From Cognatiyoonia sp965661665 (GTDB lineage Bacteria > Pseudomonadota > Alphaproteobacteria > Rhodobacterales > Rhodobacteraceae), in assembly GCF_965661665.1 (NCBI RefSeq), contig NZ_CBFIEO010000017.1, positions 1-61,573 on the forward strand: a stretch of 61,573 nt of DNA, read 5' to 3'. Under the pieces are notes generated by a model that ran no database searches, was not told where the DNA came from, and saw only the letters and a list, made by a program, of their open reading frames with translations. The position numbers and the translations under genes are program-made. Positions 16,201 through 25,650 of this stretch are shown piece after piece; the stretch's first letter is position 1, and each line of letters begins with the position of its first letter.

Positions 16201-18068
16201 CACACGCCTTTCCGTTGGCGGTCACGGGTAGTTTCCCAATCGACGTGGGCATCGGTCACCCGCTTGCTGTCAGAGATGTGCGGTGTACCAACCTCCCACC
16301 AAGTATGGCCCTCAGTCGTCCAGCCCTCATAGGCGTCCACTTTCATGCAGATGACATAGGTCCGATCCGCAGCTTTCGCGCGTGCGAACGCCTCTGCCAG
16401 ATCAGCAGGGTTTTCGACCATTTCGGCCAAAGCGCCCATTGACCGCGCATGCGCTTCGAAATCAACGCTCACCTGCTCCGTCGCTGTAGGCGTATCGGCG
16501 ATCAGGTTGTTGAAGCTTTCATTGCCGGTGTTGTTCTGAAGCTTGTTAATGACGGCAAAACCACCATTGTCGAGCACCAGCACAATTATCTTCTTCTGCG
16601 ACAGAACTGATGAATAGATGTCGGAGTTCATCAGCAAATAAGACCCGTCGCCGGTGAAAACGATGGTGTCTTTGTCCGGCTCCATTTCCGACTGCGCGAT
16701 GCGTGCACCCCAGCCACCAGCGATTTCATATCCCATGCAAGAGAAGCCAAACTCGACATCGACAGTGCCGATGTCCAGCGTGCGCCAATTCGCTGTGACC
16801 TCTGCTGGTAATCCACCTGCCGCGGCAACCACACGGTCGCGTTTGTGACAGGCCGCGTTCACCGCGCCGATGGCTTGCGCATAGGATGCGGGTCGGTTGC
16901 CGATGCGCACATTCTCCGCCACGTAGTCATCCCAGTTGGCGCGTTCGGCTTGCGCATCTTTCGTCCATGTAGCTGGCGCTTTGTACGTTGTCCCCATGCT
17001 GAGCTGATCCAGCGCAAGCTTGGCGTCACCCACAACTGTCATTGACATGTGTTTGGCCGCATCGTGGCGGCCCACGTTGACCCCGATGAATTTCGCGTCG
17101 TGACTGAAGGCCGTCCAACTGCCTGTAGTGAAGTCTTGGAGGCGCGTGCCAATGGCAAAGATTACATCCGCCTTTTCGGCAATCGCATTGGCAGAGTCGG
17201 ACCCTGTCACCCCAATTGGCCCGATATTGAGCGGGTGATCCGCGAGCAAGTTCGCGCGGCCAGCGATGGTTTCAACAACTGGAATGCCGGTACTTTCCGC
17301 GAATTCGGTCAACTCCGCCACCGCGCCGGAGTATTGCACCCCTCCCCCAGCAATGATCATCGGCCGTTTCGCGGTCTTTAGCAAAGCAATCGCGTCCGCA
17401 ATTTCGGCGGCGTCGGGCATCTGACGACGGATGCGGTGCACCCGTTCCTCAAAGAACGAAACGGGATAATCGTAGGTCCACCCTTGCACGTCTTGCGGCA
17501 AGCCGATGAAGGCTGGGCCACAATCGGCGGGGTCGAGCATGGTGTTGAGTGCGGCTGGCAGCGACTGGATGATCTGCGCCGGATGCGTGATCCTATCCCA
17601 ATAGCGGCTGACCGCTTTGAAGGCGTCGTTTAAGCCAAACGTTGGATTGCCGAAATGCTCAAGCTGTTGAAGCACAGGATCAGGCAAGCGCGTCAAAAAC
17701 GCATCGCCGCAAAGAAGCAACATCGGCAAGCGGTTGGCGTGGGCCAAAGCGGCGGATGTTAAAAGGTTCGCCGTGCCGGGCCCCGCTGATGCAGTGCAGA
17801 ACATGAACCGACGACGCAGGTAAGCCTTGGCGTAGGCCGCCGCGGCGAATCCCATGCCTTGCTCGTTCTGTCCGCGATAGGTTGGCAGCACGTCCTTATG
17901 ATCATAAAGCGCCTCTCCCAGACAGGTCACATTGCCGTGCCCGAAGATTCCAAATCCGCCGCCACAAACACGGGTCTTCACACCATCGATTTCGATGTAT
18001 TGTGCTGCCAAATACCGCACAATCGCTTGTGCCGTCGTCAGAGTGACGGTCGTTGGTTTGCTGGCCAC
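16200..18068 (-). CDS. iolD: 3D-(3,5/4)-trihydroxycyclohexane-1,2-dione hydrolase
   Basis: This 622-residue thiamine-diphosphate enzyme opens the ring of trihydroxycyclohexanedione in myo-inositol catabolism. It shows the acetolactate-synthase-like N-terminal segment (TYRGQNEQGMGFAAAAYAKA with the catalytic Glu) and the ThDP-binding GDGSYLLMNSDIYSS followed by VLDNGGF. It is the first gene of the minus-strand iol operon. Its promoter lies in the 115-base divergent region, which also carries the palindromic operator at 18148-18165. iolE-like and MocA-like genes run the other way. Confidence 0.95.
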   Translation of the reverse strand: MASKPTTVTLTTAQAIVRYLAAQYIEIDGVKTRVCGGGFGIFGHGNVTCLGEALYDHKDVLPTYRGQNEQGMGFAAAAYAKAYLRRRFMFCTASAGPGTANLLTSAALAHANRLPMLLLCGDAFLTRLPDPVLQQLEHFGNPTFGLNDAFKAVSRYWDRITHPAQIIQSLPAALNTMLDPADCGPAFIGLPQDVQGWTYDYPVSFFEERVHRIRRQMPDAAEIADAIALLKTAKRPMIIAGGGVQYSGAVAELTEFAESTGIPVVETIAGRANLLADHPLNIGPIGVTGSDSANAIAEKADVIFAIGTRLQDFTTGSWTAFSHDAKFIGVNVGRHDAAKHMSMTVVGDAKLALDQLSMGTTYKAPATWTKDAQAERANWDDYVAENVRIGNRPASYAQAIGAVNAACHKRDRVVAAAGGLPAEVTANWRTLDIGTVDVEFGFSCMGYEIAGGWGARIAQSEMEPDKDTIVFTGDGSYLLMNSDIYSSVLSQKKIIVLVLDNGGFAVINKLQNNTGNESFNNLIADTPTATEQVSVDFEAHARSMGALAEMVENPADLAEAFARAKAADRTYVICMKVDAYEGWTTEGHTWWEVGTPHISDSKRVTDAHVDWETTRDRQRKGV

Positions 18069-18147
18069 GATATCCTCCCAGGCGTGCGGTCCACAGGGTC
18101 GGGAACAATATACCTATTGACCCCACTACCCAAATGAAGATACGCAT

Positions 18148-18165
18148 TTTGCAACCGGTTGCAAA
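18148..18165. promoter_or_regulatory. LacI-type operator, TTTGCAACCGGTTGCAAA
   Basis: A perfect 18-bp palindrome with central CG lies 19 bases before the ATG at 18184 and about 80 bases before iolD. Its 16-bp core recurs exactly at 25651-25666. Size, symmetry and the central CG fit LacI/GalR-family operators. The regulator encoded at 21500-22498 is the obvious candidate. Confidence 0.8.
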
Positions 18166-18183
18166 CACAAAATTGAGGGCGCG

Positions 18184-19284
18184 ATGAAAGAGATCGGAAT
18201 TGGCATCGTTGGCGGGGGTTATATGGGTAAAGCGCACTCCGTTGCCTTTGCCAGTGTCGCCTCTGTATTTGATACCGCGTTGCGCCCGCGCCTCGTGCGA
18301 ATCTGTGCATCATCCGATGATAGTGCGGAGCGGTATCGCGCGATGTATGGTTTTGAAACCTGCACCTCTGACTGGCAAGAGCTGGTTGACGATCCAAGGG
18401 TCGAGGCGGTCGTCATCGCCTCCCCCCAGAAAACCCACCGCGCCATTGCGGAAGCCGCCTTTGCCAAGGGCAAGCCCGTGCTTTGTGAAAAGCCGCTGGG
18501 TGTCTCAGTGGAGGAAAGCCAAGAGATGGTCGACGCCGCTGAGAAGGCGGGCGTCACGAACATGGTCGGCTTTAACTACGTCCGCACCCCTGCAACGCAA
18601 TACGTTCGCAAGCTGATCAACGACGGCCGGATCGGGAAAGTCACCTACTTCCGTGGCGAAATGACCGAAGACTTTTTCGCCGATCCAGAGATTGGCGGCT
18701 GGCGCGGTCAAGGGGCTGCCAACGGCTGCATGGGCGACCTTGCCCCGCATATGATCAACTGCGCGCGGGCTTTGATGGGGCCGATTGTCTCGCTCAACGC
18801 GGTCGCAGAAACCGTGCACGCCACACGCGCGGGTGAGACCGTCACCAACGACGATCAAGCGCAGATGATGTGCCGGTTCGAAAGCGGCGTTCAGGGGCAC
18901 ATGTTCTTCTCCCGCGTCGCGACGGGCCGGAAGATGGGCTATGCCTACGAAATCCACGGCACGCACGGTCACATCCGCTTTGATCAGGAAGATCAGAACG
19001 CGCTTTGGCTTTACACAATTGAGGGACCAGAGGCGGAGCGTGGCTTTCGCAAAATACTGACTGGACCTGAACACCCAGACTACCTGCCCTTCTGCCAAGG
19101 CCCAGGGCATGGCACAGGTTATCAGGATCAAATCATCATTGAGGCGAGAGATTTTCTCACCGCCATCGCCGAAAAGAGAGACATCTGGCCAACCTTTCGG
19201 GAAGGTCTTGAAGTAAACCGGATTGTTGCCGCGGTTCTGGATTCCAGTGCCAAACAGGCTTGGGTGAACGTCGCTGACTACTGA
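18184..19284 (+). CDS. Gfo/Idh/MocA family oxidoreductase
   Basis: This 366-residue NAD(P)-dependent dehydrogenase has the Rossmann motif IGIVGGGYMGKAHSVAF at the N-terminus, VLCEKPLGVSVEES with the catalytic Lys, and MGDLAPHMINCARALMG. Relatives oxidise cyclitols, amino-sugars and rhizopines. It starts the plus-strand run 18184-21335 directly below the operator, divergent from iolD. I infer an inositol stereoisomer or related cyclitol as substrate. A sugar such as a galactoside or glucoside 3-dehydrogenase substrate is possible. Confidence 0.85.
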   Translation: MKEIGIGIVGGGYMGKAHSVAFASVASVFDTALRPRLVRICASSDDSAERYRAMYGFETCTSDWQELVDDPRVEAVVIASPQKTHRAIAEAAFAKGKPVLCEKPLGVSVEESQEMVDAAEKAGVTNMVGFNYVRTPATQYVRKLINDGRIGKVTYFRGEMTEDFFADPEIGGWRGQGAANGCMGDLAPHMINCARALMGPIVSLNAVAETVHATRAGETVTNDDQAQMMCRFESGVQGHMFFSRVATGRKMGYAYEIHGTHGHIRFDQEDQNALWLYTIEGPEAERGFRKILTGPEHPDYLPFCQGPGHGTGYQDQIIIEARDFLTAIAEKRDIWPTFREGLEVNRIVAAVLDSSAKQAWVNVADY

Positions 19285-19300
19285 CTAAAGGTACAAAGAT

Positions 19301-20188
19301 ATGATCAAGATTGGGAATGCGCCCTGCTCATGGGGTGTTGAATTCGCAGACGACCCCCGCAACCCCGCATGGCGCAAGGTTTTGCAGGAAAACGCTGAGG
19401 CTGGATATAAGGGTATCGAATTGGGCCCAGTGGGCTTTATGCCTGAAGACCCTGCTGTGCTGGCCGAGGCGCTGGAGGAATTCAATCAAGAGCTTGTCGG
19501 TGGCGTTGTTTTCCGCCCCTTCCACGATCCTGTTGCTTGGGATGATCTGATGGATGGGGCCGTGCGCACATGCAAAGCCCTAAAAGCCCATGGGGCGGAA
19601 CATCTTGTGTTGATCGACAGCATCTCCCCCCGTCGCGCGCCGACCGCGGGTCGCGCCGATGAGGCGGAGCAGATGGACAAAGCCGAATGGACCGCGTTCC
19701 GCGACAGGATCGCAACGGTGGCCAAGATGGGCGCAGAAGAATACGGCCTCACCGTCGGCATTCACGCACACGCTGCTGGCTTCATGGATTTTGAGCCAGA
19801 GTTGGAGCGGTTGCTAGATGAGGTCGACGAAAACATCTTGAAGATCTGCTTTGACACAGGCCACCATTCCTATGCTGGCTTTGATCCCGTCGCATTTATG
19901 AAAAAGCACATCGACCGCATTAGCTATATGCACTTCAAGGACATCGATCCGAAGGTGAAAGCGGAGGTTGTCGCCAACCGCACCGATTTCTACACCGCCT
20001 GCGGCCAAGGCATCTTCTGCAATTTGGGCAATGGGGACGTGGATTTCCCAACGGTACGGCAAACGCTGTTGGATGCAGGGTTCGAAGGTTGGTGCACAGT
20101 GGAGCAAGACTGCGATCCAGACGGCGACACCTCCCCCGTGGATGACGCGAAGCTGAACCGCACCTATCTGCAATCCATCGGGTTTTGA
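19301..20188 (+). CDS. iolE: IolE-like sugar phosphate isomerase/epimerase (inosose dehydratase family)
   Basis: This 295-residue xylose-isomerase-like TIM barrel starts IKIGNAPCSWGVEFADDP, a hallmark of IolE, which dehydrates scyllo-inosose. Metal ligands are seen in HAHAAGFMDFE, CFDTGHHSYAG, MHFKDIDP and the terminal WCTVEQDCDPDG. It sits 16 bases after the first dehydrogenase gene and ten before the second. The divergent iolD supplies the next step. The inosose dehydratase role is likely, but paralogous epimerases share these motifs. Confidence 0.85.
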   Translation: MIKIGNAPCSWGVEFADDPRNPAWRKVLQENAEAGYKGIELGPVGFMPEDPAVLAEALEEFNQELVGGVVFRPFHDPVAWDDLMDGAVRTCKALKAHGAEHLVLIDSISPRRAPTAGRADEAEQMDKAEWTAFRDRIATVAKMGAEEYGLTVGIHAHAAGFMDFEPELERLLDEVDENILKICFDTGHHSYAGFDPVAFMKKHIDRISYMHFKDIDPKVKAEVVANRTDFYTACGQGIFCNLGNGDVDFPTVRQTLLDAGFEGWCTVEQDCDPDGDTSPVDDAKLNRTYLQSIGF

Positions 20189-20198
20189 GGAGACACCC

Positions 20199-21335
20199 AT
20201 GAAACGACTGAATTGGGGCATGATCGGCGGCGGTGAAGGCAGTCAAATCGGGCCAGCACACCGTATGGGCGCGCAGGCTGACGGCAACTTCATTCTGGCC
20301 GCTGGTGCTTTAGACCACGACGCAGAGCGTGGCAAAGACTATGCCCAGCGCTTGGGCGTCGCTGCCGACCGTTCATATGGCAATTGGCAGGACATGCTGG
20401 CGGGCGAGAAAGACCGCGACGACCGCGTTGATCTGGTGACGGTCGCCACACCAAATTCCACCCATTTTGAGATTACGAAATTGTTCCTCGAAGCGGGCTT
20501 TAACGTGCTGTGCGAAAAGCCGATGACCATGACCGTCGAAGAGGGCGAAGAGATTGTTAAAATCGCGGAGGCGACAGGCAAGATTTGCGCCGTGAACTAC
20601 TGCTACTCGGCTTACCCAATGGTGCGAGAGATGCGGAATATGGTCGCCAAAGGTGACATCGGAAAGGTGCGCCTGATTATCACCAGCTTCAGCCACGGCC
20701 ACCACGGGGATGCGACCGACGCCGATAACCCGCGCGTCCGCTGGCGCTATGACCCAGCGATGGCGGGCGTCTCTGGCCAGTTCGCCGATTGCGGTATCCA
20801 CGCGATGCATATGGCGAGCTTTGTTGCTGGTGATGAAGTCCGCGCGCTGTCGGCTGATTTCGCCTCCACCATCCCTAGCCGTGAGCTTGAGGACGACGCG
20901 ATGGTCAACTTCCGCATGGAAGGCGGCACCGTTGGGCGGCTCTGGACGTCATCGGTGGCGATTGGGCGTCAACACGGGTTTGACATTCAGGTGTTTGGCG
21001 AAACAGGTGGGATGAAATGGTTCTCCGAACAACCAAACCAAGTGATGTACACGCCTGTCGGTGGTCGCACGCAGATCATGGAGAAGGGTGAAGCTGGCTT
21101 GTCGGATGAGGCCGCCCGTCTCAGCCGCGTCGCCATTGCACATCCCGAAGGCTTCCCGATGGCTGTGGCCAACATCTATGTCGACCTCGCCGCCGCAATA
21201 CGGGGGGAGCCGCATGGCGACTACCCGAAAGCGATCGACGGATTGCGGTCAATGGCGGCGGTGCATCAGGCTGTGGCGTCGGCAAGAGCGGATGGCGCTT
21301 GGGTCGATGCGAGGCCGCCGATGTTGCGGATGTAA
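20199..21335 (+). CDS. Gfo/Idh/MocA family oxidoreductase (second copy)
   Basis: This 378-residue member is of a different subfamily from the gene at 18184. It shows WGMIGGGEGSQIGPAHRMGA at the N-terminus and VLCEKPMTMTVEEGE, then ADCGIHAMHMASFV near the active site. This subfamily resembles scyllo- or D-chiro-inositol and inosose-processing dehydrogenases of iol clusters. It is the third gene of the operon. A MITE-like repeat follows before the convergent LacI gene. Confidence 0.85.
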   Translation: MKRLNWGMIGGGEGSQIGPAHRMGAQADGNFILAAGALDHDAERGKDYAQRLGVAADRSYGNWQDMLAGEKDRDDRVDLVTVATPNSTHFEITKLFLEAGFNVLCEKPMTMTVEEGEEIVKIAEATGKICAVNYCYSAYPMVREMRNMVAKGDIGKVRLIITSFSHGHHGDATDADNPRVRWRYDPAMAGVSGQFADCGIHAMHMASFVAGDEVRALSADFASTIPSRELEDDAMVNFRMEGGTVGRLWTSSVAIGRQHGFDIQVFGETGGMKWFSEQPNQVMYTPVGGRTQIMEKGEAGLSDEAARLSRVAIAHPEGFPMAVANIYVDLAAAIRGEPHGDYPKAIDGLRSMAAVHQAVASARADGAWVDARPPMLRM

Positions 21336-21343
21336 ACCGGGCA

Positions 21344-21470
21344 AACACCTGCCCGTGGGTTGGTGTTCCGACTGGGGTTTGGCAGCGCTTTATGGCTGCC
21401 AAACACATTCCTCAGAAATTCACGACGCAACATATACCAAAACACCAGCCCGCCATGACGGGCAGGTGTT
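21344..21470. repeat. 127-bp MITE-like element, copy 1
   Basis: The element begins AACACCTGCCCGT and ends ACGGGCAGGTGTT, perfect 13-bp terminal inverted repeats, with a second hairpin at its right end (AACACCAGCCCG to CGGGCAGGTGTT, 21441-21470). A second copy, also exactly 127 bp and in inverse orientation, lies at 50316-50442. Aligned by eye without gaps they match at about 92 of 127 positions. No coding capacity. It occupies most of the 164-base gap between the two convergent genes and may also serve as a terminator. Confidence 0.8.
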
Positions 21471-21499
21471 GGCCCAGCAGCTTCGGCTTGTTCTGGGCC

Positions 21500-22498
21500 T
21501 CAAACCAGCAGCCGCAGCGTCCCGCGCTCAACGATCCAGCCTGAGTGCAACCTTGCCTCGGGCCGTTTGCGTTCGGATGACAGCATGTCTTTCATCAGCT
21601 CAATCGACTCGCGAATGATGTCTTTGATCGGATTGTGAATGGTGGTGAGGTTGATGTTGGCCCACCCAGCCATCTCCATGTCGTTAAGGCCAATTAAGCC
21701 CACCCTGTCCGGCACACCGATCCCTGCCGTCTGCAATGCAGACAAAGCACCGATTGAGACAACATCATCACCGCAGAAATACGCCTCCGCCAAATCCTCT
21801 TGGATCAGGCGGGTCATCTCGTCCCGACCACCATCAAAGCTGTAGCTTGAGGCGTAGCTGACGGAGGTCTCAACCCCAGAATGCTTGGACGCCTCCCCCA
21901 AAAATCCGGCACAGCGATCTTGGGTGGAGGTCGCATCCTTCGGGCCGCCCAAAAACGCGATCTTGCGATAGCCTCGTGCGATCAACGTTTCCGCCGCCAT
22001 CCGGCCCGCCGCGTGGTTATCGATCCCGATGGTCGTGACTTTCGGGTCGGCGACTTGCCGACCGAACGGGTGCACCACGGGCACGCCAGCGTCTTGAAAC
22101 GCCTCGGCAAAAGTCACCGGCAGCGTCGATGACGCCACAATGACCCCATCGACGGAGTATTGCTTCAACATCCGCACAGAATTGGCAGGATCAGTTTCAT
22201 CCGACAGGTTCACAAGCAATGGCCGCAAGCCGGTGTCTTGCAGACCTTTGGTCACAAGATCGAAAACCTCCAGAAAAATCGGGTTTTGAAAGTTGTTGGA
22301 CACCACCCCGATCATCTTGGTGCGACCGGTGGTGAGGGATGAGGCGAGTGCATTGGGGCTATAGCCCAGTTGCGCCGCCGCTTTCTCGACCTTCTCGCGA
22401 GTGCGGGCGGAGACGGAGGCCCCCTCGGTAAAGGTGCGCGACACCGCAGAACGCGAGACACCAGCCTGTTCGGCCACGTCTTTCAGCGTTACTGCCAT
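21500..22498 (-). CDS. LacI family transcriptional regulator
   Basis: This 332-residue regulator has an N-terminal helix-turn-helix (VTLKDVAEQAGVSRSAVSRT) and hinge helix (YSPNALASSLTTGRTKMIGV). A periplasmic-binding-protein-like effector domain follows. It lies between the cyclitol dehydrogenase operon and the ABC importer, with identical palindromes in front of both. Control of this region in response to a cyclitol is the simplest inference. Its own promoter region shows no copy of the palindrome. Confidence 0.88.
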   Translation of the reverse strand: MAVTLKDVAEQAGVSRSAVSRTFTEGASVSARTREKVEKAAAQLGYSPNALASSLTTGRTKMIGVVSNNFQNPIFLEVFDLVTKGLQDTGLRPLLVNLSDETDPANSVRMLKQYSVDGVIVASSTLPVTFAEAFQDAGVPVVHPFGRQVADPKVTTIGIDNHAAGRMAAETLIARGYRKIAFLGGPKDATSTQDRCAGFLGEASKHSGVETSVSYASSYSFDGGRDEMTRLIQEDLAEAYFCGDDVVSIGALSALQTAGIGVPDRVGLIGLNDMEMAGWANINLTTIHNPIKDIIRESIELMKDMLSSERKRPEARLHSGWIVERGTLRLLV

Positions 22499-22564
22499 AT
22501 CCTTACCTCACCGATGGTTACGTCCCGCGACCTGCCCTAATTCCTGCCTTGTCGTCAATAACGA

Positions 22565-23341
22565 TCAGGCGGCGCCTTCAAACTCAGCACCTGTCTTGGC
22601 ACCCGTGATGTAGGCCACGATGTCCTGACCGTCCGTCTCCTCTTTACGAAGGTTGGCGACGATGCGACCACGACGGAAGACGATGATCCGGTCCACAAGA
22701 TCCATCACCTGCCGCATGTTGTGGCTGACAAGGATCAAGGGCTCGCCCTGCTCTTTCAGCGTGCGGATAATGTTTTCAACCTGTGCCGTTTCCTGAACAC
22801 CCAAGGCCGCTGTCGGTTCGTCCATGATCGTCAGTTTTGAGGCAAAGCTCGCCGTGCGTGCAATGGCCACGCACTGACGTTGACCGCCCGACATCCGTTC
22901 AATTGTGTTCTTGATGTTGGGGATCTTAACGCCTGTGCGTTCCAGCGCGTCTAAGGTGTCCTGCCGCATCGCTTTGTAATCGAGCAGGCGGAATGGGCCC
23001 AGCCAGTCAAACTTGGTCTTCTCCCGACCCAGAAAGAGGTTGTCCGGCACATCAAGGTGATCGGCCAAAGCCAGTGTTTGGAACACTGTCTCAATCCCTG
23101 CTTCACGCGCGTCGATGGGGCCGTTGAAATGAACAGGTTTACCATCAAATATAACATCACCACTAGTGCGTTGTTCCACGCCAGTGATCTGTCGCACGAA
23201 GGTGGATTTCCCCGCCCCGTTGTCGCCCATGATCGCCACATGCTCCCCTTTGCGGAGGACGAAGTTGGCGTCGTTCAAAGCCTGCACACCGCCGTAGTGC
23301 TTCGTGAGGCCCCTAGTCTCCAGAACGATTTCGTTGCTCAT
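22565..23341 (-). CDS. Sugar/cyclitol ABC transporter ATP-binding protein
   Basis: This 258-residue single-cassette ATPase of the ribose/fructose type has Walker A GDNGAGKST, signature MSGGQRQ and Walker B LTIMDEPTAALG. The start is MSNEIVLETRGLTKHYGG; an upstream 15-codon extension looks non-native. Unlike RbsA/XylG, which have two cassettes, it has one, as in FrcA and some inositol importers. It lies 13 bases after the permease gene and is the last gene of the SBP-permease-ATPase operon. Confidence 0.88.
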   Translation of the reverse strand: MSNEIVLETRGLTKHYGGVQALNDANFVLRKGEHVAIMGDNGAGKSTFVRQITGVEQRTSGDVIFDGKPVHFNGPIDAREAGIETVFQTLALADHLDVPDNLFLGREKTKFDWLGPFRLLDYKAMRQDTLDALERTGVKIPNIKNTIERMSGGQRQCVAIARTASFASKLTIMDEPTAALGVQETAQVENIIRTLKEQGEPLILVSHNMRQVMDLVDRIIVFRRGRIVANLRKEETDGQDIVAYITGAKTGAEFEGAA

Positions 23342-23354
23342 CTCAATGCCTTCC

Positions 23355-24428
23355 CTAAGCTCGATTTCTCTGTCGGTATTGGTCAAGGATCACAGCCGCG
23401 ACAATGATCGCGCCCATGGCCATCAACTGATAGGACCCGTCGAGTTTGATGTAGGTGAAGCCAGAGCGGATGACGCCCAGAACCATCGCACCAAGGACGG
23501 TGCCGATGATAGAGCCACGGCCACCCTGCAAGCTGATGCCACCGATGACCGCCATCGCGATGGCGAAGAGTTCGTAGAATTCACCCATGCCGGCCTGCGC
23601 TGTCACAGCTTTGGAGCTCAGGACGATGCCCGCAAACGCAGCCAGCATAGAGGCGATCATATAAACCATCACCTTGTGGCGCTTCACATTGATGCCAGAC
23701 ATCCGCGCGGCTTCTTCGTTGGAGCCGATGGCATAGGTGTGCTTGCCATAGACGGTGTAGCTCATGATGAATTGGAAGATGATAGCCAGCGCCACGAACC
23801 AAACCACAGGCATCATGCCGGAGCCGATCCAAGCGTAGGCATCTGTTGGGAAGGAGACTGGATTACCGCCTGACCACCAAAGCGCGATGCCACGGCAAAA
23901 GAGAAACATGCCAAGTGTCGCGATAAAGGGCGGAATGCGGAAATAGGCAATGAAGGTGCCGTTTATCAGGCCGATCATTGCCCCAAAGGCCAGACCAATC
24001 ACCACCGGCACGACCACCGGCAGGTCCATCGCCCAGGGCCCGAAAACGGCCTTCGGATTCGCAAACCCATTCACTTCGGCTACTTGCGCAAAACTCATCG
24101 CGATCATCGCCGTCGCCGCCACAAGGGGGCCGGAGGATAGATCGATCCCTGCCGTAATGATGACTTGGGTCACGCCCAGCGCAATGATGCCGATGATGGC
24201 GACTTGAAGAATGATAATTTTTAGACGCGCTTCGTTGAAGATGCTGTCAAAGCGGTCTTTTGTATCGAACAGGAAGCTTTGCCCGTTCATATAAGGGGCC
24301 AACTGACCAATCGCTTCAAACACCGCGATTATGATAAACAGCGCAAGAAGGATGTTCAGCTCATTCGGCCACGATCTTTTTGATTTATCAAAGGTTAGAC
24401 CACCAACGCCTTGGCTTGTGTCAGCCAT
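23355..24428 (-). CDS. Sugar/cyclitol ABC transporter permease
   Basis: This 357-residue inner-membrane permease of the RbsC/AraH family has about ten hydrophobic segments. It includes GIIALGVTQVIITAGIDLSS, the typical first conserved block, and AVIGGISLQGGRGSIIGTVL, the last. It forms the channel with the ATPase at 22565 and takes substrate from the binding protein at 24509. Inositol or rhizopine-like cyclitols are inferred from the neighbourhood. Confidence 0.88.
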   Translation of the reverse strand: MADTSQGVGGLTFDKSKRSWPNELNILLALFIIIAVFEAIGQLAPYMNGQSFLFDTKDRFDSIFNEARLKIIILQVAIIGIIALGVTQVIITAGIDLSSGPLVAATAMIAMSFAQVAEVNGFANPKAVFGPWAMDLPVVVPVVIGLAFGAMIGLINGTFIAYFRIPPFIATLGMFLFCRGIALWWSGGNPVSFPTDAYAWIGSGMMPVVWFVALAIIFQFIMSYTVYGKHTYAIGSNEEAARMSGINVKRHKVMVYMIASMLAAFAGIVLSSKAVTAQAGMGEFYELFAIAMAVIGGISLQGGRGSIIGTVLGAMVLGVIRSGFTYIKLDGSYQLMAMGAIIVAAVILDQYRQRNRA

Positions 24429-24461
24429 GCTCGCCTCCCCAGTTTTGTTGGCTAGAAAAGA

Positions 24462-24489
24462 TTGGGCGGCACGACACCGCGCCGCCCAA
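24462..24489 (-). terminator. Intercistronic hairpin after the binding-protein gene
   Basis: On the minus strand TTGGGCGGC pairs with GCCGCCCAA (9 bp) and a T-rich stretch (TCTTTTCT) follows. It lies between the binding-protein gene and the permease gene. Such hairpins partly stop transcription or protect the upstream mRNA and give excess binding protein. Confidence 0.7.
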
Positions 24490-24508
24490 AATAAAAGGTC
24501 AGGTGACC

Positions 24509-25447
24509 TTAGTTACGAGACATAAACTCGCCCATGTTCGCTGGTGTCACCAGAACAAACGGGATGTAGACTTTACTGTCCACGTCTTCACCAGCGATCA
24601 GCTTGAGCGCTGCGTCGATGGAGCCTGTGCCCTGACCAACGGAGTCTTGGAACACGGTGACGTCATAGTCGCCAGCCGCCATTGCGAGCAGAGCGTCCTG
24701 AGAGGCGTCAACACCACCGACCTGAACGTCAGCCATGTCCATGCCAGCCGCTTTCATCGCTTGGATCGCGCCGATGGCCATTTCGTCGTTGTTGGCCAGA
24801 ACGAAGTCAAATGGCTCACCAGAAGACATCCAGTTTGTCATCAAGTCTTGTGCTTCGTCGCGGGACCAGTTGGCAGGTGCTTCATCGATGATTTCCATGA
24901 AGTTGCACATGTCCATGCCGATCACGTCATAGACGTCCTTGGACCGCTGAACAGCCGCTTGGTTGGACAGCTGACCGTTCATCAGGTAGCCGCGCGCGCC
25001 GTTGCCTTTGCCTTCTGCACGCAGGTTTTTGCAGATTTCAAATGCGGACAATGTACCGGACTCGATTTCGTTCGATGCAACGAAGGCTTGCGTTGCCGGC
25101 AAATCGTTCACGTTGTCTGGCTCACGGTTGACGTAGACCAACGGTGTATCGCCAGCAGCCGCAGACACAGCCGCACCAGCAGATGTATCAACGATGTTCA
25201 CGATGATCGCATCCACGCCTTGCGCGACGAAGTTCTTCACCTGGTCAATCTGCTTGGCCAAGTCGTCTGTCGCGTCTTCTTGCTGGTAGGACAGGCCGTC
25301 GATTGTGCCTGCGTATTCCAGCATGCCGGTGCGCAGAACTGTCAGCCAGTTATCGTCGAAGCGCGAAAATGTTGCGCCGATTTCCTGTGACATCGCGGAT
25401 GTCGCTGTCAGAACCGTCAGGCCTGTCGCGAGTAGATACTTTTTCAT
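24509..25447 (-). CDS. Sugar/cyclitol ABC transporter periplasmic binding protein
   Basis: This 312-residue RbsB-type binding protein has a Sec signal peptide (MKKYLLATGLTVLTATSAMS). The mature protein resembles inositol (IbpA) and rhizopine (MocB-type) binding proteins in having AIIVNIVDTSAG, PLVYVNREPDN and VGGVDASQDALLAMAAGDYD. GGGAGG precedes the ATG. An in-frame upstream extension to 25561 lacks a plausible start. It is the first gene of the importer operon, and its promoter region carries the operator at 25651-25666. Confidence 0.88.
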   Translation of the reverse strand: MKKYLLATGLTVLTATSAMSQEIGATFSRFDDNWLTVLRTGMLEYAGTIDGLSYQQEDATDDLAKQIDQVKNFVAQGVDAIIVNIVDTSAGAAVSAAAGDTPLVYVNREPDNVNDLPATQAFVASNEIESGTLSAFEICKNLRAEGKGNGARGYLMNGQLSNQAAVQRSKDVYDVIGMDMCNFMEIIDEAPANWSRDEAQDLMTNWMSSGEPFDFVLANNDEMAIGAIQAMKAAGMDMADVQVGGVDASQDALLAMAAGDYDVTVFQDSVGQGTGSIDAALKLIAGEDVDSKVYIPFVLVTPANMGEFMSRN

Positions 25448-25650
25448 GTTTTCCTCCCATGTTTTGGTGTCCGGCACACCTTTTTTGAACCGGAGACCCC
25501 GACATGCCAAAGGCGCAGCGGAGCCGACAAATTTAAAATAATGCCTCTGAATTCCCTCCAAGTGGCACCGAAAGCTGCGGTGTTTGAAACATCAAATCAC
25601 CACAATACAGGTTGCGATTCTCACGGTCGCTGAGGATCAGAATAGATATT

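Noticed and set aside
21336..21499. A simple bidirectional terminator between the convergent genes
   Set aside because: The hairpins are the ends of a 127-bp element that recurs with the same length at 50316, so it is a repeat first, though it may also terminate transcription.
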